A stretch of 64,000 nucleotides of DNA from Micromonospora thermarum (GCF_012034245.1 NZ_JAATEO010000001.1:287702-351701); one strand, 5' to 3'. Positions 53,118-61,608 are shown, numbered from the stretch's first letter. The notes: generated from the sequence alone by a model not told the origin. Numbers and translations are program-made.

Positions 53118-54032
53118 ATGACCGCGCCGCCCACCGACGCCCCGGTACGCCTGCCCCGGCCGCGTACCGTCGATGTCGCCTTCTGGTTGCAGCTCACCGC
53201 CGTGTTGGTCCTGCTCGGCCTCCTGGGCCTGGTGATCGCGCAGACGATCCAGTGGGACGGGCGCATCGACGACGCGGCCCGCGCGGTTCCGAGCGCCGAC
53301 CCCGACGAGGTGCGCGCCGAGCGGTGGAGCAACGTCACCGGGGCGCTCTTCATCGGCGTGCCGGTGCTGCTGCTCGCGGTCTGGTACGCGGCGACCGCCC
53401 TCCCGGTGCGCCGGGGCGGGAACACCGCCCGGATCCTGGTCTTCGTGGCCGCCGGGGCCCAGCTTCTGGTCTGCCTCGGGCAGGGCTGCTTCGGGGCGCT
53501 CTTCGTCCCGATGATGTTCGTCGCCGGCGTCGCCGGGGAGGGGCCTCCGTACCCCGACGAGGAGGGCATGTCGGAGGACTTCTGGGGGGACAGCGCCTTC
53601 CTCGACGCCCTCTACGGCACGACCGACCCCTTCGAGGCCGTGCTCTTCCCGCTGGCCATGCTCGGGGTGCTGGCCGTGTTCCTGTTGACCGCCGCGGTGG
53701 TGCTGCTGCTGGCGCTGCCACCCGCGCACCGCTGGTTCGTCCCCGCGACGCCCGCGCGGCCGGCGCCCCCGCCGGTCATCCCGCCCTACGGCTACGCCCC
53801 ACCGAGGTACGTCCCGCCGGGCTACGCCCCGCCGAGCTACGCCCCGCCGAGCTACGTCGCGCCGAGCTACGTCGCGCCGGGCTATGTCCCGCCGGGTTAC
53901 GTCCCCGCCCCGCCCGGATACCTGATCTGCCCCGACCCGTCGGCGCACGCGCAGCCACCCGCTTCGGGGACACCCGGCGATCCCGGGCAATCCCGCCCGG
54001 ATTCGCCCGACTCCTCGGCCGAGGGTGGCTGA
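53118..54032 (+). CDS. Four-span membrane protein with Pro/Tyr repeat tail
   Basis: A 304-residue protein with four membrane spans (about 18-215), then a tail of eight pentapeptides of type GYAPP, RYVPP and SYVAP and a Pro/Ser-rich end. ATG at 53118 is chosen; a TTG at 53109 overlaps the -10 box. The core pattern RPRTVDVAFWLQL...LLLALPPAHRWFVP resembles the two proteins encoded at 58612 and 59465. The tail may bind other proteins. It is the first of three paralogues around the spermidine-synthase-like cluster. Confidence 0.7.
   Translation: MTAPPTDAPVRLPRPRTVDVAFWLQLTAVLVLLGLLGLVIAQTIQWDGRIDDAARAVPSADPDEVRAERWSNVTGALFIGVPVLLLAVWYAATALPVRRGGNTARILVFVAAGAQLLVCLGQGCFGALFVPMMFVAGVAGEGPPYPDEEGMSEDFWGDSAFLDALYGTTDPFEAVLFPLAMLGVLAVFLLTAAVVLLLALPPAHRWFVPATPARPAPPPVIPPYGYAPPRYVPPGYAPPSYAPPSYVAPSYVAPGYVPPGYVPAPPGYLICPDPSAHAQPPASGTPGDPGQSRPDSPDSSAEGG
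53790..53909 (+). repeat. Tandem 15-bp coding repeats (pentapeptides)
   Basis: Eight tandem 15-bp units (53790-53909) encode GYAPP, RYVPP, GYAPP, SYAPP, SYVAP, SYVAP, GYVPP, GYVPA. Several units are nearly identical in DNA, so copy number may vary between strains. Confidence 0.85.
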
Positions 54033-54168
54033 GCGGATCGCCGTCGACTGTCCACACAGGAGACCACAAGGACACGGCGGGTAGCCGGTCGATCACGCTG
54101 TCGGGAGAAGTTTCCCCAGGTGCGCGGGGTTGTTACCGTCTCCGCCGACGTACCTGGGGAGGTTGTCG

Positions 54169-54786
54169 GTGGACGGGTCGGTGGCGTACCTGCTGGCGGG
54201 GGCGGGCTGCGTGGTCGGGGTGGCCGGGGTGGTGATCGCCGTGCTGGCCCAGCGTCGTTCCCGCCCGTCCGGCGCCAGGGGCCCCGGCGACCCATGGCGG
54301 GACCGGGACGCGGACGCGCTCCGTGGCGACCCGCGCCGGCTCAGGCCCGGCGACATCGTCGAGGTGCGGGGTGTCACGTACGCGGTGCGCGGCTCGATCC
54401 GCCTGGTGGAGGGCGCGTGGAGCTGGGCGGAGCACCTGCTCGACGACGCGGGCGGCGTCCGCCGCTGGCTCTCCGTCGAGGAGGACCCGGAGCTGGAACT
54501 GGTGCTCTGGGAGGCCGAGCCGGGGGCGACGGTCACGCCGGGCGCCCCGACCATCGACTTCGCCGGCCGCCGGTACAGCTGGGAGGAGTCCGGCCAGGCG
54601 CGCTACACCGCGGTCGGCACCACCGGGCTCGACCCGAGCGGCACCATGCGCTACCACGACTACCAGGCGCCGGGCGGCGCGCGGCTGTCGTTCGAGGCGT
54701 ACGGCGAGGCCGGGTGGGAGGTGGCCCGGGGCGAGAAGTTGCACCGGGCCGAAGTGATGATCTATCCGCAGGCCGAGGTGGACTGA
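54169..54786 (+). CDS. DUF4178 domain membrane protein
   Basis: A 205-residue protein: one N-terminal membrane span (SVAYLLAGAGCVVGVAGVVIAV), a basic linker, then a soluble DUF4178 domain (about 60-200) with LRPGDIVEVRGVTYAVRGSI, WLSVEEDPELELVLWEAE and GWEVARGEKL. GTG at 54169 follows GGGGAGG; a TTG at 54130 gives a longer product without a good site. It is the first gene of a six-gene cluster with DUF2617, DUF4247, DUF350, a two-span protein and SpeE. Function of the domain is unknown. Confidence 0.82.
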   Translation: MDGSVAYLLAGAGCVVGVAGVVIAVLAQRRSRPSGARGPGDPWRDRDADALRGDPRRLRPGDIVEVRGVTYAVRGSIRLVEGAWSWAEHLLDDAGGVRRWLSVEEDPELELVLWEAEPGATVTPGAPTIDFAGRRYSWEESGQARYTAVGTTGLDPSGTMRYHDYQAPGGARLSFEAYGEAGWEVARGEKLHRAEVMIYPQAEVD

Positions 54787-55293
54787 GTGCTCGTCACCCT
54801 CCACGCCCCGTACGTCGACACCAGCGCCGCCGACCTCAGCCTCGCCCTCGACGACGTCGAGCGCCCCGCGCTGCACGTGCTCGACCTCGACCTGCCCGGC
54901 GGCGTCCACGTACGGCTGCGCCTGCTCGGGGCCTCGCACCAGGTGGTGCTGCGGGCACCCGGCGCCGCGTTGACCGAAACGGTGGCCTGCCTGCCCGGCC
55001 GTCCTCCCGACCTGCCCGACACCCTGCACGACGAGCGCGCCGGCTACCGGTTCACGGCCACCGTGCTGCGCCCCGAGGGCGACGGCCTGCGGGACCGCGT
55101 GGCCGCGCTCCGCGCCGACCTGGCCGACGACCCGTACGCGCTGGTCGGGGTCTTCCCCGGCGACGTCGACGCGGTCACCGCGCTGTCGGTGCGCGCCGAC
55201 CCGCCGGACGGCACCCTCGGCTGGCGCACGTGGCACGCGTACCCCCAGACCAACGAACTCGCCCTGACCGAAACGGTGGTGGCCCTGCGATGA
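54787..55293 (+). CDS. DUF2617 family protein
   Basis: A 168-residue soluble protein of the DUF2617 family. It starts LVTLHAPYVDTSAADLSLAL, has VRLRLLGASHQVVL and a C-terminal DGTLGWRTWHAYPQTNELALTET-type ending, which matches what I know of the family. GTG at 54787 starts directly after the upstream stop, and its own stop overlaps the next start (ATGA). It has no signal peptide and probably acts in the cytosol with the other cluster products. Function is unknown. Confidence 0.82.
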   Translation: MLVTLHAPYVDTSAADLSLALDDVERPALHVLDLDLPGGVHVRLRLLGASHQVVLRAPGAALTETVACLPGRPPDLPDTLHDERAGYRFTATVLRPEGDGLRDRVAALRADLADDPYALVGVFPGDVDAVTALSVRADPPDGTLGWRTWHAYPQTNELALTETVVALR

Positions 55294-55715
55294 CGTACCG
55301 ACGCTGGTTCGTGGTGGGGGTGGTGTTCGCCGTCATCGGCGCGCTGGTCGCCGTCTTCGCCGTCTTCTACGGCAACTTCTCCCCGCGCGGCTTCGTGGAG
55401 GACCGGTACTCCCGGGCGGCCAGCCGTGACATCGGCAGCCAGGCCGTCGCCTACACGTCGTCCAGCCGGCCGAGCCAGGTGGCCAAGGAGATCACGGACG
55501 CCTGGAAGCCGGCCGACCAGTACGTCGACGGCAGCGGCGTCTACCTGCGCTACGACGACGACTCGGTGGTGATCCTGCCGGTCGCGGCCGGCTCGCTGAT
55601 CCTCCTGGAAGGACTCAACACCGCGTACCCGCGCTACCACTCCAGGGTCGGCAACCACTGGGGTTGGGGCCGGGGGAACACCGTCCGGGGCGGCGGTCCC
55701 GGCAGCGGCAAGTAG
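55290..55715 (+). CDS. DUF4247 family membrane protein
   Basis: A 141-residue protein with one N-terminal span (WFVVGVVFAVIGALVAVFAVF) and an outside DUF4247 domain, including DRYSRAASRDIGSQAVAYTS and YDDDSVVILPVAAGSLILLEG. The C-terminus is Gly-rich. The ATG at 55290 sits inside the upstream stop. Members of this family lie next to DUF350 and spermidine-synthase-like genes in other actinobacteria. Function is unknown. Confidence 0.82.
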   Translation: MTYRRWFVVGVVFAVIGALVAVFAVFYGNFSPRGFVEDRYSRAASRDIGSQAVAYTSSSRPSQVAKEITDAWKPADQYVDGSGVYLRYDDDSVVILPVAAGSLILLEGLNTAYPRYHSRVGNHWGWGRGNTVRGGGPGSGK

Positions 55716-55756
55716 ATCCGACACCTCCCAAGTCCGAACGATCCCTGGAGCCCCCT

Positions 55757-56179
55757 GTGCAGACCCTCGTCACCGACCTGCTGGTCACCCTCGCGTACGG
55801 GGTGGTCGGCGTCGTCCTCATGGGCATCGGCTACGTCCTGGTCGACGTGACCACCCCGGGCAGGCTCAACGAGCTGATCTGGAACGAGCGCAACCGCAAC
55901 GCCGCGCTGCTGCTCGCCTCGAACCTGGCCGGTGTCGGCATCATCGTGGTCGCCGCGATCGTCGCCAGCGAGGACGACTTCGTCCTCGGGCTGGTCGGCG
56001 CGGCGTCGTACGGGATCCTCGGCCTGGTCATCATGGCCGCCGCGTTCCTGCTGCTGGATGTCGCCACCCCCGGCAAGCTCGGCGAGATCCTGGTCGACCC
56101 GGAGCCGCACCCGGCGGTCTGGGTGTCCGCCGTCGTCCACCTCGCGACCGGCGCGGTCATCGCCGCCGCGATCAGCTGA
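55757..56179 (+). CDS. DUF350 family membrane protein
   Basis: A 140-residue protein with four membrane spans, typical of DUF350 (YjfL-like): VTLAYGVVGVVLMGIGYVLV, then AALLLASNLAGVGIIVVAAI, GLVGAASYGILGLVIMAAAF and AVVHLATGAVIAAAIS. The repeat of two similar halves (YVLVDVTTPGRL and FLLLDVATPGKL) is the family hallmark. GTG at 55757 follows TGGAG. Its stop overlaps the next start (TGATG). Function unknown. Confidence 0.85.
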   Translation: MQTLVTDLLVTLAYGVVGVVLMGIGYVLVDVTTPGRLNELIWNERNRNAALLLASNLAGVGIIVVAAIVASEDDFVLGLVGAASYGILGLVIMAAAFLLLDVATPGKLGEILVDPEPHPAVWVSAVVHLATGAVIAAAIS

Positions 56180-56982
56180 TGGCGACCGGAAAGCAGCCCG
56201 GGGGGCAGCCGAAGAAGAACGAACGGGCGCTGGTCATCTGGATCGTCGTCCTGGTGGTCCTGTGCTGCGGAGGGCTGGTCGTCTACCCGAGTTGGGGCTC
56301 CGTCTTCGGCGACGACGACTCCGCCAGGGTGCCGCCGCCGACCGCCACCGAGCGGAACGACACCGTGCCGATCCTGCGCCGGGCCTTCGAGAGCCAGGGA
56401 ATCTGCTACGGCTGGCGGCTCGAGGACGGGTACGGCAGCGACGACGCGGTCAGCGTCGGCTCGAACCTCGGCGACGGGATCCCGGTCGGGGGCAACCCCC
56501 AGTGCCCGCGCTGGGTGGAGGTCGTCGCGGCCGTCACCTACACCGCGGAGAGCAGCGAGGCCGAGGACTACGCGTCCGTGACCGTGCAGGGCTCGCCCGA
56601 CTTCGAGCCCAGTGACCTGATCCTGGTGAACACCGGGCTCTCCCGCTTCGACCTGAACGACGACGCCTTCGTCGACGACCCGGGTTGGGCGGTCACCCGT
56701 GCCGCCGTCACCCTGCCGCTGCTCGTCGCCGAGCGCGGCGCGGCGAGCCCGGAGCCGGTCGACACCGCCGCAGCACCCGCCGACCCCGCCCCGCTGAAGG
56801 ACGCCGGCAGCGACCTGTGGCGGGACCGGTGGGGCTGGCTCATCGGCGCGGCCGCGCTGCTGCTGATCACCGTCCTGCTGGTCACCGTCGGCCTGGTGCA
56901 GCGCCGCCGGCAGTCCAGCGTGGCCGCCACGGTGCCGGCCCAGCGCCGCAAGGGCACGACCCGTACCCCGGAGAAAGCGTGA
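56179..56982 (+). CDS. Two-span membrane protein of the SpeE cluster
   Basis: A 267-residue protein with spans near both ends (VIWIVVLVVLCCGGLVVYP; LIGAAALLLITVLLVTVGLV) and a 180-residue outside domain between them with two Cys (GICYGW, NPQCPRW) that may form a disulfide. I do not recognise a family. It is coupled to DUF350 upstream (TGATG) and to the SpeE-like gene downstream (GTGA), so it belongs to the cluster. Confidence 0.75.
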   Translation: MATGKQPGGQPKKNERALVIWIVVLVVLCCGGLVVYPSWGSVFGDDDSARVPPPTATERNDTVPILRRAFESQGICYGWRLEDGYGSDDAVSVGSNLGDGIPVGGNPQCPRWVEVVAAVTYTAESSEAEDYASVTVQGSPDFEPSDLILVNTGLSRFDLNDDAFVDDPGWAVTRAAVTLPLLVAERGAASPEPVDTAAAPADPAPLKDAGSDLWRDRWGWLIGAAALLLITVLLVTVGLVQRRRQSSVAATVPAQRRKGTTRTPEKA

Positions 56983-58541
56983 CGGTCGACGCGCCGGCAC
57001 GGTGGCGCCTCGCCCGCGCCGCCGTGCTGGCCGCGGTGTTCGTCTGCGCCGCCTGCGGCCTGGTCTACGAGCTGGCCCTGGTCGCGCTCGGCAGCTACCT
57101 GATCGGCGACACGGTCGGCCAGGCGTCGATCGTGCTCGGCGTGATGGTGTTCGCGATGGGCGTCGGCGCGCTCGCCGCGAAGCCGTTGCAGTCACGCGCC
57201 GCCGCCGCGTTCGCCGCGATCGAGCTGGCGTTGGCCCTGCTCGGCGGCCTGTCCGTGCTCGGCCTCTACGCGGCGTTCGCCTGGCTGGACCTGTACGGGC
57301 CGGCCCTGGTCGGCACCGCCTTCGTGCTCGGGCTGCTGATCGGCGCGGAGATCCCGCTGCTGATGGTGCTGCTGCAACGGATCCGGGAACAGGCCGCCGG
57401 CAGTGCGGTGGCCGACCTGTTCGCGGCCGACTACGTCGGCGCGCTGCTCGGCGGCCTGGCGTTCCCGTTCCTGCTGCTGCCGCTCTTCGGCCAGCTCAAG
57501 GGCGCGCTGGTGGTGGGCGCCGTGAACGCGGTCGCCGGCCTGGCCCTGGTCTTCACCGTCTTCCGGCGGGAACTGAGCGGCCGGGCGCGCACCGCGCTCA
57601 CCGCCGGCGCCGTGGTGGTCGCCCTCTGCCTGGGGTACGCGTGGCTGACCGCCCACGACTTCGAGGTGACCGCCCGGCAGCAGCTCTACCGGGACCCGGT
57701 GGTGCACGCCGAGCGCAGTCGCTACCAGGAGATCGTGCTGACCCGCTCGGTCGCCGAACCCGACGGCGACAGCACCGACCTGCGGCTGTTCCTCAACGGC
57801 GACCTCCAGTTCAGCTCGGTCGACGAGTACCGCTACCACGAGGCGCTGGTGCACCCGGTGCTCGCCGGGCCGCGCGGCGAGGTGCTGGTGCTCGGCGCCG
57901 GGGACGGGCTCGCCGTCCGGGAACTGCTGCGCTACCCGGACGTCCGGCGGATCACCGTGGTCGACCTGGACCCGGCGGTGGTGGCGCTGGCCCGTAGCGA
58001 GCCGCAGCTGCGCCGGCTCAACGGGGGCGCCCTCGACGACCCCCGGGTACACGTGGTGCACGCCGACGCGTTCGGGTGGTTGCGGACCACCACCGAGCGG
58101 TTCGACGCGGTGGTCGCCGACCTGCCCGACCCGGACGAGACGGCCACCGCCAAGCTCTACACCGTCGAGTTCTACGCGCTCGTCCGCAACGCCCTCGCCG
58201 CCGGCGGGCGGCTCGTCGTGCAGGCCGGCTCGCCGTACTTCGCGCCCCGGTCGTACTGGTCGATCGAGGCGTCGCTGCGGGAGGCCGGCTTCGCCGTCAC
58301 GCCGTACCACGTGGACGTGCCGTCCTTCGGCGACTGGGGTTTCCTGCTCGCCGCGCCCGGCGCGACCGCGCCCGCCCTGGCCCTGCCCTCCGGCGTGCCG
58401 TCGCTGCGCTTCCTCGACGCGGCCACACTGGCCGCCGCCGCGGCCTTCCCGCCGGACCGGCGCCGCGTCGACGTTCCGGCCTCCACGCTGCTGCAACCCC
58501 GGGTGCTGGAGTACGCGCGCGCCGAGTGGCGCGGGTACTGA
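56979..58541 (+). CDS. Membrane-fused spermidine synthase-like protein
   Basis: A 520-residue protein: about seven membrane spans (residues 10-225) and a C-terminal aminopropyltransferase (SpeE) domain. In the latter, LYRDPVVHAERSRYQEIVL and LFLNGDLQFSSVDEYRYHEAL match the substrate strands, GEVLVLGAGDGLAVRELLR is the SAM-site loop, and VVDLDPAVVALAR the next strand. SpeE adds aminopropyl groups from decarboxylated SAM to polyamines; no SpeD is here, so the acceptor and donor are uncertain. GTG at 56979 overlaps the upstream stop. It closes the six-gene cluster. Confidence 0.88.
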   Translation: MTVDAPARWRLARAAVLAAVFVCAACGLVYELALVALGSYLIGDTVGQASIVLGVMVFAMGVGALAAKPLQSRAAAAFAAIELALALLGGLSVLGLYAAFAWLDLYGPALVGTAFVLGLLIGAEIPLLMVLLQRIREQAAGSAVADLFAADYVGALLGGLAFPFLLLPLFGQLKGALVVGAVNAVAGLALVFTVFRRELSGRARTALTAGAVVVALCLGYAWLTAHDFEVTARQQLYRDPVVHAERSRYQEIVLTRSVAEPDGDSTDLRLFLNGDLQFSSVDEYRYHEALVHPVLAGPRGEVLVLGAGDGLAVRELLRYPDVRRITVVDLDPAVVALARSEPQLRRLNGGALDDPRVHVVHADAFGWLRTTTERFDAVVADLPDPDETATAKLYTVEFYALVRNALAAGGRLVVQAGSPYFAPRSYWSIEASLREAGFAVTPYHVDVPSFGDWGFLLAAPGATAPALALPSGVPSLRFLDAATLAAAAAFPPDRRRVDVPASTLLQPRVLEYARAEWRGY

Positions 58542-58611
58542 GCCGTCGCGCCGCCCCGCCCCGTTGGTCCTTGCTCGGTACGGTGTGTGCGCGATCTAGG
58601 GAAGGAGAATC

Positions 58612-59385
58612 GTGGTCGATCCCCACCAGCAACCCGCCCGGGTGCGCCCGAGCGTCGTGACCATTTCCAGCTACCTGCTCATGTTCTACGCCGCCCTCTC
58701 CGTGCTGAGCCTGATCATCGGTCTGAGCACGCTGGGCACGTTCCAGGACGTCTACCGGGACGCCTTCGCCGGCACCGAGGCAGAGGGCAGTGAGGGCGTC
58801 ATCGCCTTCGCGCTCGTCGGGGGCAGCATCGTGAGCCTGCTCTTCGCGGTCGGGCTCGTCGTCCTCGCCCTGCTGAACAACCGGGGGAAGAACGTCTCCC
58901 GGATCATCACCTGGGTGGTCGGCGGCATCGCGCTCTGCTGCTCCGGTCTGGCGCTGGCCGGCACCGCCGCCGGCAACGCGATGGGCGGCCAGACCAGCGG
59001 CGACGTGCCGAGCCAGGAGGAGATCAACCGCCGCCTCGACCAGGCCCTGCCGTCCTGGTACGAGCCGGTGACGCTGCTGCTCACCGTCCTCAGCATCATC
59101 GCCCTGCTGGTGGCCCTGATCCTGCTCGCGCTGCCGAAGGCGAACGAGTTCTTCCGCAAGCAGGAGCCGGCGTGGGAGCCGCCGGTCCCCGGCGCCGCGT
59201 ACCCGGCGTACCCGTCGACGCCCGGCCAGCCGGGGTACCCGCAGACCCCCGGTTACCCGTCGACGCCGGGCGAGCCGGGCTACCCGCAGTCGGGTCCGCC
59301 CGGCCAGCCGGGCGGCCCGGAGCAGGGCGGCGAGGCGCACCCCGGGTCCGACCGTCCCGGTCCGACCCCGCCGCCGGTGAGCTGA
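58612..59385 (+). CDS. Four-span membrane protein with Pro-rich tail
   Basis: A 257-residue protein with four spans (about 15-185), a conserved LDQALPSWYEPVTLLLTVLS before the last span, LLALPKANEFFRK after it, and a Pro/Tyr/Gly-rich tail. It aligns by eye with the next gene product (LDDAYPGWWIP; LLALPATSAWFRR) and with the protein at 53118, so it is one of three paralogues. GTG at 58612 follows GGGAAGGAG. Function unknown. Confidence 0.75.
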   Translation: MVDPHQQPARVRPSVVTISSYLLMFYAALSVLSLIIGLSTLGTFQDVYRDAFAGTEAEGSEGVIAFALVGGSIVSLLFAVGLVVLALLNNRGKNVSRIITWVVGGIALCCSGLALAGTAAGNAMGGQTSGDVPSQEEINRRLDQALPSWYEPVTLLLTVLSIIALLVALILLALPKANEFFRKQEPAWEPPVPGAAYPAYPSTPGQPGYPQTPGYPSTPGEPGYPQSGPPGQPGGPEQGGEAHPGSDRPGPTPPPVS

Positions 59386-59409
59386 GCACCGGATAGGGGC
59401 GACGACGCC

Positions 59410-59460
59410 GGTCCCTCCGGATAGGTTGCTAGGGCCTGGCCGACACCTACCGGAGGGACC
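59410..59460 (+). promoter_or_regulatory. Hairpin over the ribosome-binding site of the next gene, with a nested promoter
   Basis: GGTCCCTCCGG (59410-59420) pairs perfectly with CCGGAGGGACC (59450-59460), which holds the ribosome-binding site GGAGGG of the GTG at 59465; TAGGT (59422-59426) pairs with ACCTA (59445-59449). A -10-like TAGGTT (59422-59427) lies in the loop side. A transcript from this promoter would lack the left arm and leave the site free; read-through from upstream would not. This is inference from sequence. Confidence 0.55.
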
Positions 59461-59464
59461 AGTC

Positions 59465-60073
59465 GTGTCGTACCCCGATCGGGTCCGTCGCCCCGCGGTG
59501 GTGACGGCCGCCGTCGTGCTGCTGGTGGGGATGGCGGCCGTCGCCGTCGCGTACGCCGTCACGAGCCTGGTCGTCCTGGTCGGCACGGTCGACGCGTTCC
59601 GGTCGGCGGCGCGGGACACCTCGGCCAGCGCCGAGGAGATCGACACGATGGTGTTCGCGGTCAGCGTCTGGACCGTGCTCGGCGCACTGGTGAGCCTGGT
59701 CGCCGGGCTGCTGCTCGCCGGGCTCGCCGTCGGCGTGCGCGCCGGCCGGGCCGGCGCCCGCGTCGGTACGTGGGTGGTCGCCGGGCTGGGGGTGCTCGCC
59801 GGCTGCTGCGGGCTGGTGGGGCTGGCCGTCCAGCGGGCCACCCCGTTGCAGCTCAACGAGAACGAGCGCGGTGTCGCCGAGCTGCTCGCCCGGCTCGACG
59901 ACGCGTACCCGGGCTGGTGGATCCCGCTCGGCGCGGGGCTTTCCGTCGGGCAGGTGCTCGGCTACCTTGTGGTGGCCGTGCTGCTGGCGCTCCCCGCGAC
60001 GTCCGCCTGGTTCCGCCGGCCGGCACCGGCGCCGTACGCCCCGACGTACCCGCCCCCGTACCCCCCGAGGTGA
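59465..60073 (+). CDS. Four-span membrane protein with Pro-rich tail (paralogue)
   Basis: A 202-residue protein with four spans and a short tail PAPYAPTYPPPYPPR. It shares with the preceding gene product the LDxAxPxW motif before span 4 and LLALPxxxxFRR after it, so the two are tandem paralogues. GTG at 59465 follows GGAGGGACC, which is part of a hairpin. It ends 9 bases before the SDR gene. Function unknown. Confidence 0.75.
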   Translation: MSYPDRVRRPAVVTAAVVLLVGMAAVAVAYAVTSLVVLVGTVDAFRSAARDTSASAEEIDTMVFAVSVWTVLGALVSLVAGLLLAGLAVGVRAGRAGARVGTWVVAGLGVLAGCCGLVGLAVQRATPLQLNENERGVAELLARLDDAYPGWWIPLGAGLSVGQVLGYLVVAVLLALPATSAWFRRPAPAPYAPTYPPPYPPR

Positions 60074-60082
60074 GGACCGCCC

Positions 60083-60892
60083 GTGACGCTCGACCAGCCG
60101 ACCACCGAGCGACGGGCCCTCGTCACCGGCGCGACCGCCGGCATCGGCGCCGCCTTCGCGCGGCGTCTCGCCGCCGACGGCTGGCACCTCGTGCTCGTCG
60201 CCCGGGACGCGGCCCGGCTGGCGGAGTTCGCCGCCGAGCTGACCGGCCGGCACGGCCACGAGGTCGAGACGATCTCGGCGGATCTGTCCACCGACGACGG
60301 TTGCGCGGCGGTGGAGCGGCGGATCGCCGAGGGGTCGCCGATCGAGCTGCTGGTGAACAACGCGGGCATCAGCCTGAACACACCGTTCCTGCGCTCGTCG
60401 GCCGAGGCGGAGGCCCGGCTGCTCCAGCTCAACGTGCACGCCGTGATGCGGCTGACCCTCGCCGCCCTGCGTCCGATGACCGAGCGGCGGCACGGGGCAG
60501 TGATAAATGTCTCTTCCGTTGCCGGTTTCGGGGCGGTCATGCCCGGATCGACGTATTCGGCCAGCAAGGCGTGGGTCACCAACTTCAGCGAGTCGGTCGG
60601 GCTGTCCGCCCGCCCGTTCGGCGTACGCGTCATGGCGCTCTGCCCCGGCTACACCCGCACCGAGTTCCACGGCCGGGCCGGCATCGACATGTCGAAGACG
60701 CCGGAGTGGATGTGGCTGCGCGCCGAGGACGTCGTCGACGAAGGCCTGCGTGACCTGCGGAAAGGCAAGCTGGTCAGCGTGCCGGCGTGGAAGTACAAGC
60801 TGGCCGTGGCCGGGTTGCGGCACGCGCCCCGGCGGCTGCTCGAGGCCGTCTCCCGGGACACCCGCGGCCGGATCGGCCGCGACGGGCGCTGA
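60083..60892 (+). CDS. Short-chain dehydrogenase/reductase (SDR)
   Basis: A 269-residue Rossmann-fold oxidoreductase. NAD(P)-binding TGATAGIGAAFARRLAADG at residues 14-32, NNAGISLNTP near 93 and the catalytic YSASKAW (Tyr and Lys) near 155 are in place, with the preceding Ser in INVSSVAGFG. It reduces or oxidises an unknown substrate in the cytosol. GTG at 60083 follows GGTGAGG. It may share a transcript with the membrane gene 9 bases upstream. Confidence 0.9.
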   Translation: MTLDQPTTERRALVTGATAGIGAAFARRLAADGWHLVLVARDAARLAEFAAELTGRHGHEVETISADLSTDDGCAAVERRIAEGSPIELLVNNAGISLNTPFLRSSAEAEARLLQLNVHAVMRLTLAALRPMTERRHGAVINVSSVAGFGAVMPGSTYSASKAWVTNFSESVGLSARPFGVRVMALCPGYTRTEFHGRAGIDMSKTPEWMWLRAEDVVDEGLRDLRKGKLVSVPAWKYKLAVAGLRHAPRRLLEAVSRDTRGRIGRDGR

Positions 60893-61036
60893 CCGGCGGA
60901 TGGCGCGACGGGCCCGCCGCTCCGGTGGGCAGTCGCTCAGAGTAGCCGGACATCGCCACCCGTCTCATCGCCCGCAGGGTTGACCCGGACGGACCCCACA
61001 CGCGGCCCACAGGGTGGAGCAGTACCCTCTATCGCC

Positions 61037-61576
61037 ATGGGGGACCACGACGACCTGCGTAAATTCATTACCGACCTGGCTGTGGTCCATGGACGGGTGG
61101 TGCTGTCCTCAGGGCGTGAGGCGGACTGGTACGTCGATCTGCGACGCGTCACGCTGCATCACGAGGCGGCACCGTTGGTGGGCCGAGTGATGCGGGAGCT
61201 CACCGCCGACTGGGCATACGACGCGGTGGGTGGGCTGACGCTCGGGGCCGACCCGATCGCCATGTCGATGCTGCACGCCGCCGCCGGCACCGATCGCCCG
61301 CTGGACGCCTTCGTCGTCCGGAAGGCGGGCAAGGCGCACGGCCTCCAGCGCCGGATCGAGGGGCCCGACGTGACCGGGCGCCGGGTGCTGGCGGTGGAGG
61401 ACACGTCCACCACCGGTCAGAGCGTGTTGACCGCCGTCGAGGCCCTTCGCGAGGCCGGGGCCGAGGTGGCGGGCGTGGCCGTTATTGTTGATCGAGGCGC
61501 CGGCGACGCGGTGCGAGCCGCCGGACTGCCGTACCGGGCGGCCTATACGTTGGCTGACCTCGGCCTTGTGGCGTAA
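61037..61576 (+). CDS. pyrE: Orotate phosphoribosyltransferase
   Basis: A 179-residue pyrimidine-pathway enzyme that makes orotidine 5'-phosphate from orotate and PRPP. The PRPP loop is VLAVEDTSTTGQSVLTAVEAL near residue 115, and SSGREADWYVDLRRVTL near 22 is typical for PyrE. ATG at 61037 gives the expected length; the frame opens earlier at 60980 but without a site. A -10-like TACCCT lies at 61022. It stands apart from other pyr genes here. Confidence 0.92.
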   Translation: MGDHDDLRKFITDLAVVHGRVVLSSGREADWYVDLRRVTLHHEAAPLVGRVMRELTADWAYDAVGGLTLGADPIAMSMLHAAAGTDRPLDAFVVRKAGKAHGLQRRIEGPDVTGRRVLAVEDTSTTGQSVLTAVEALREAGAEVAGVAVIVDRGAGDAVRAAGLPYRAAYTLADLGLVA

Positions 61577-61594
61577 AAGTCTGCCGATTCGGAT

Positions 61595-61608
61595 CTGCTG
61601 ATATGCAG
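61595..61608 (+). promoter_or_regulatory. Inverted repeat upstream of the ArsR gene
   Basis: CTGC-N6-GCAG at 61595-61608 lies 26 bases before the ATG of the ArsR-type regulator and is framed by GGATC on both sides. It is a possible autoregulatory operator. The match is short, so confidence is low. Confidence 0.3.
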
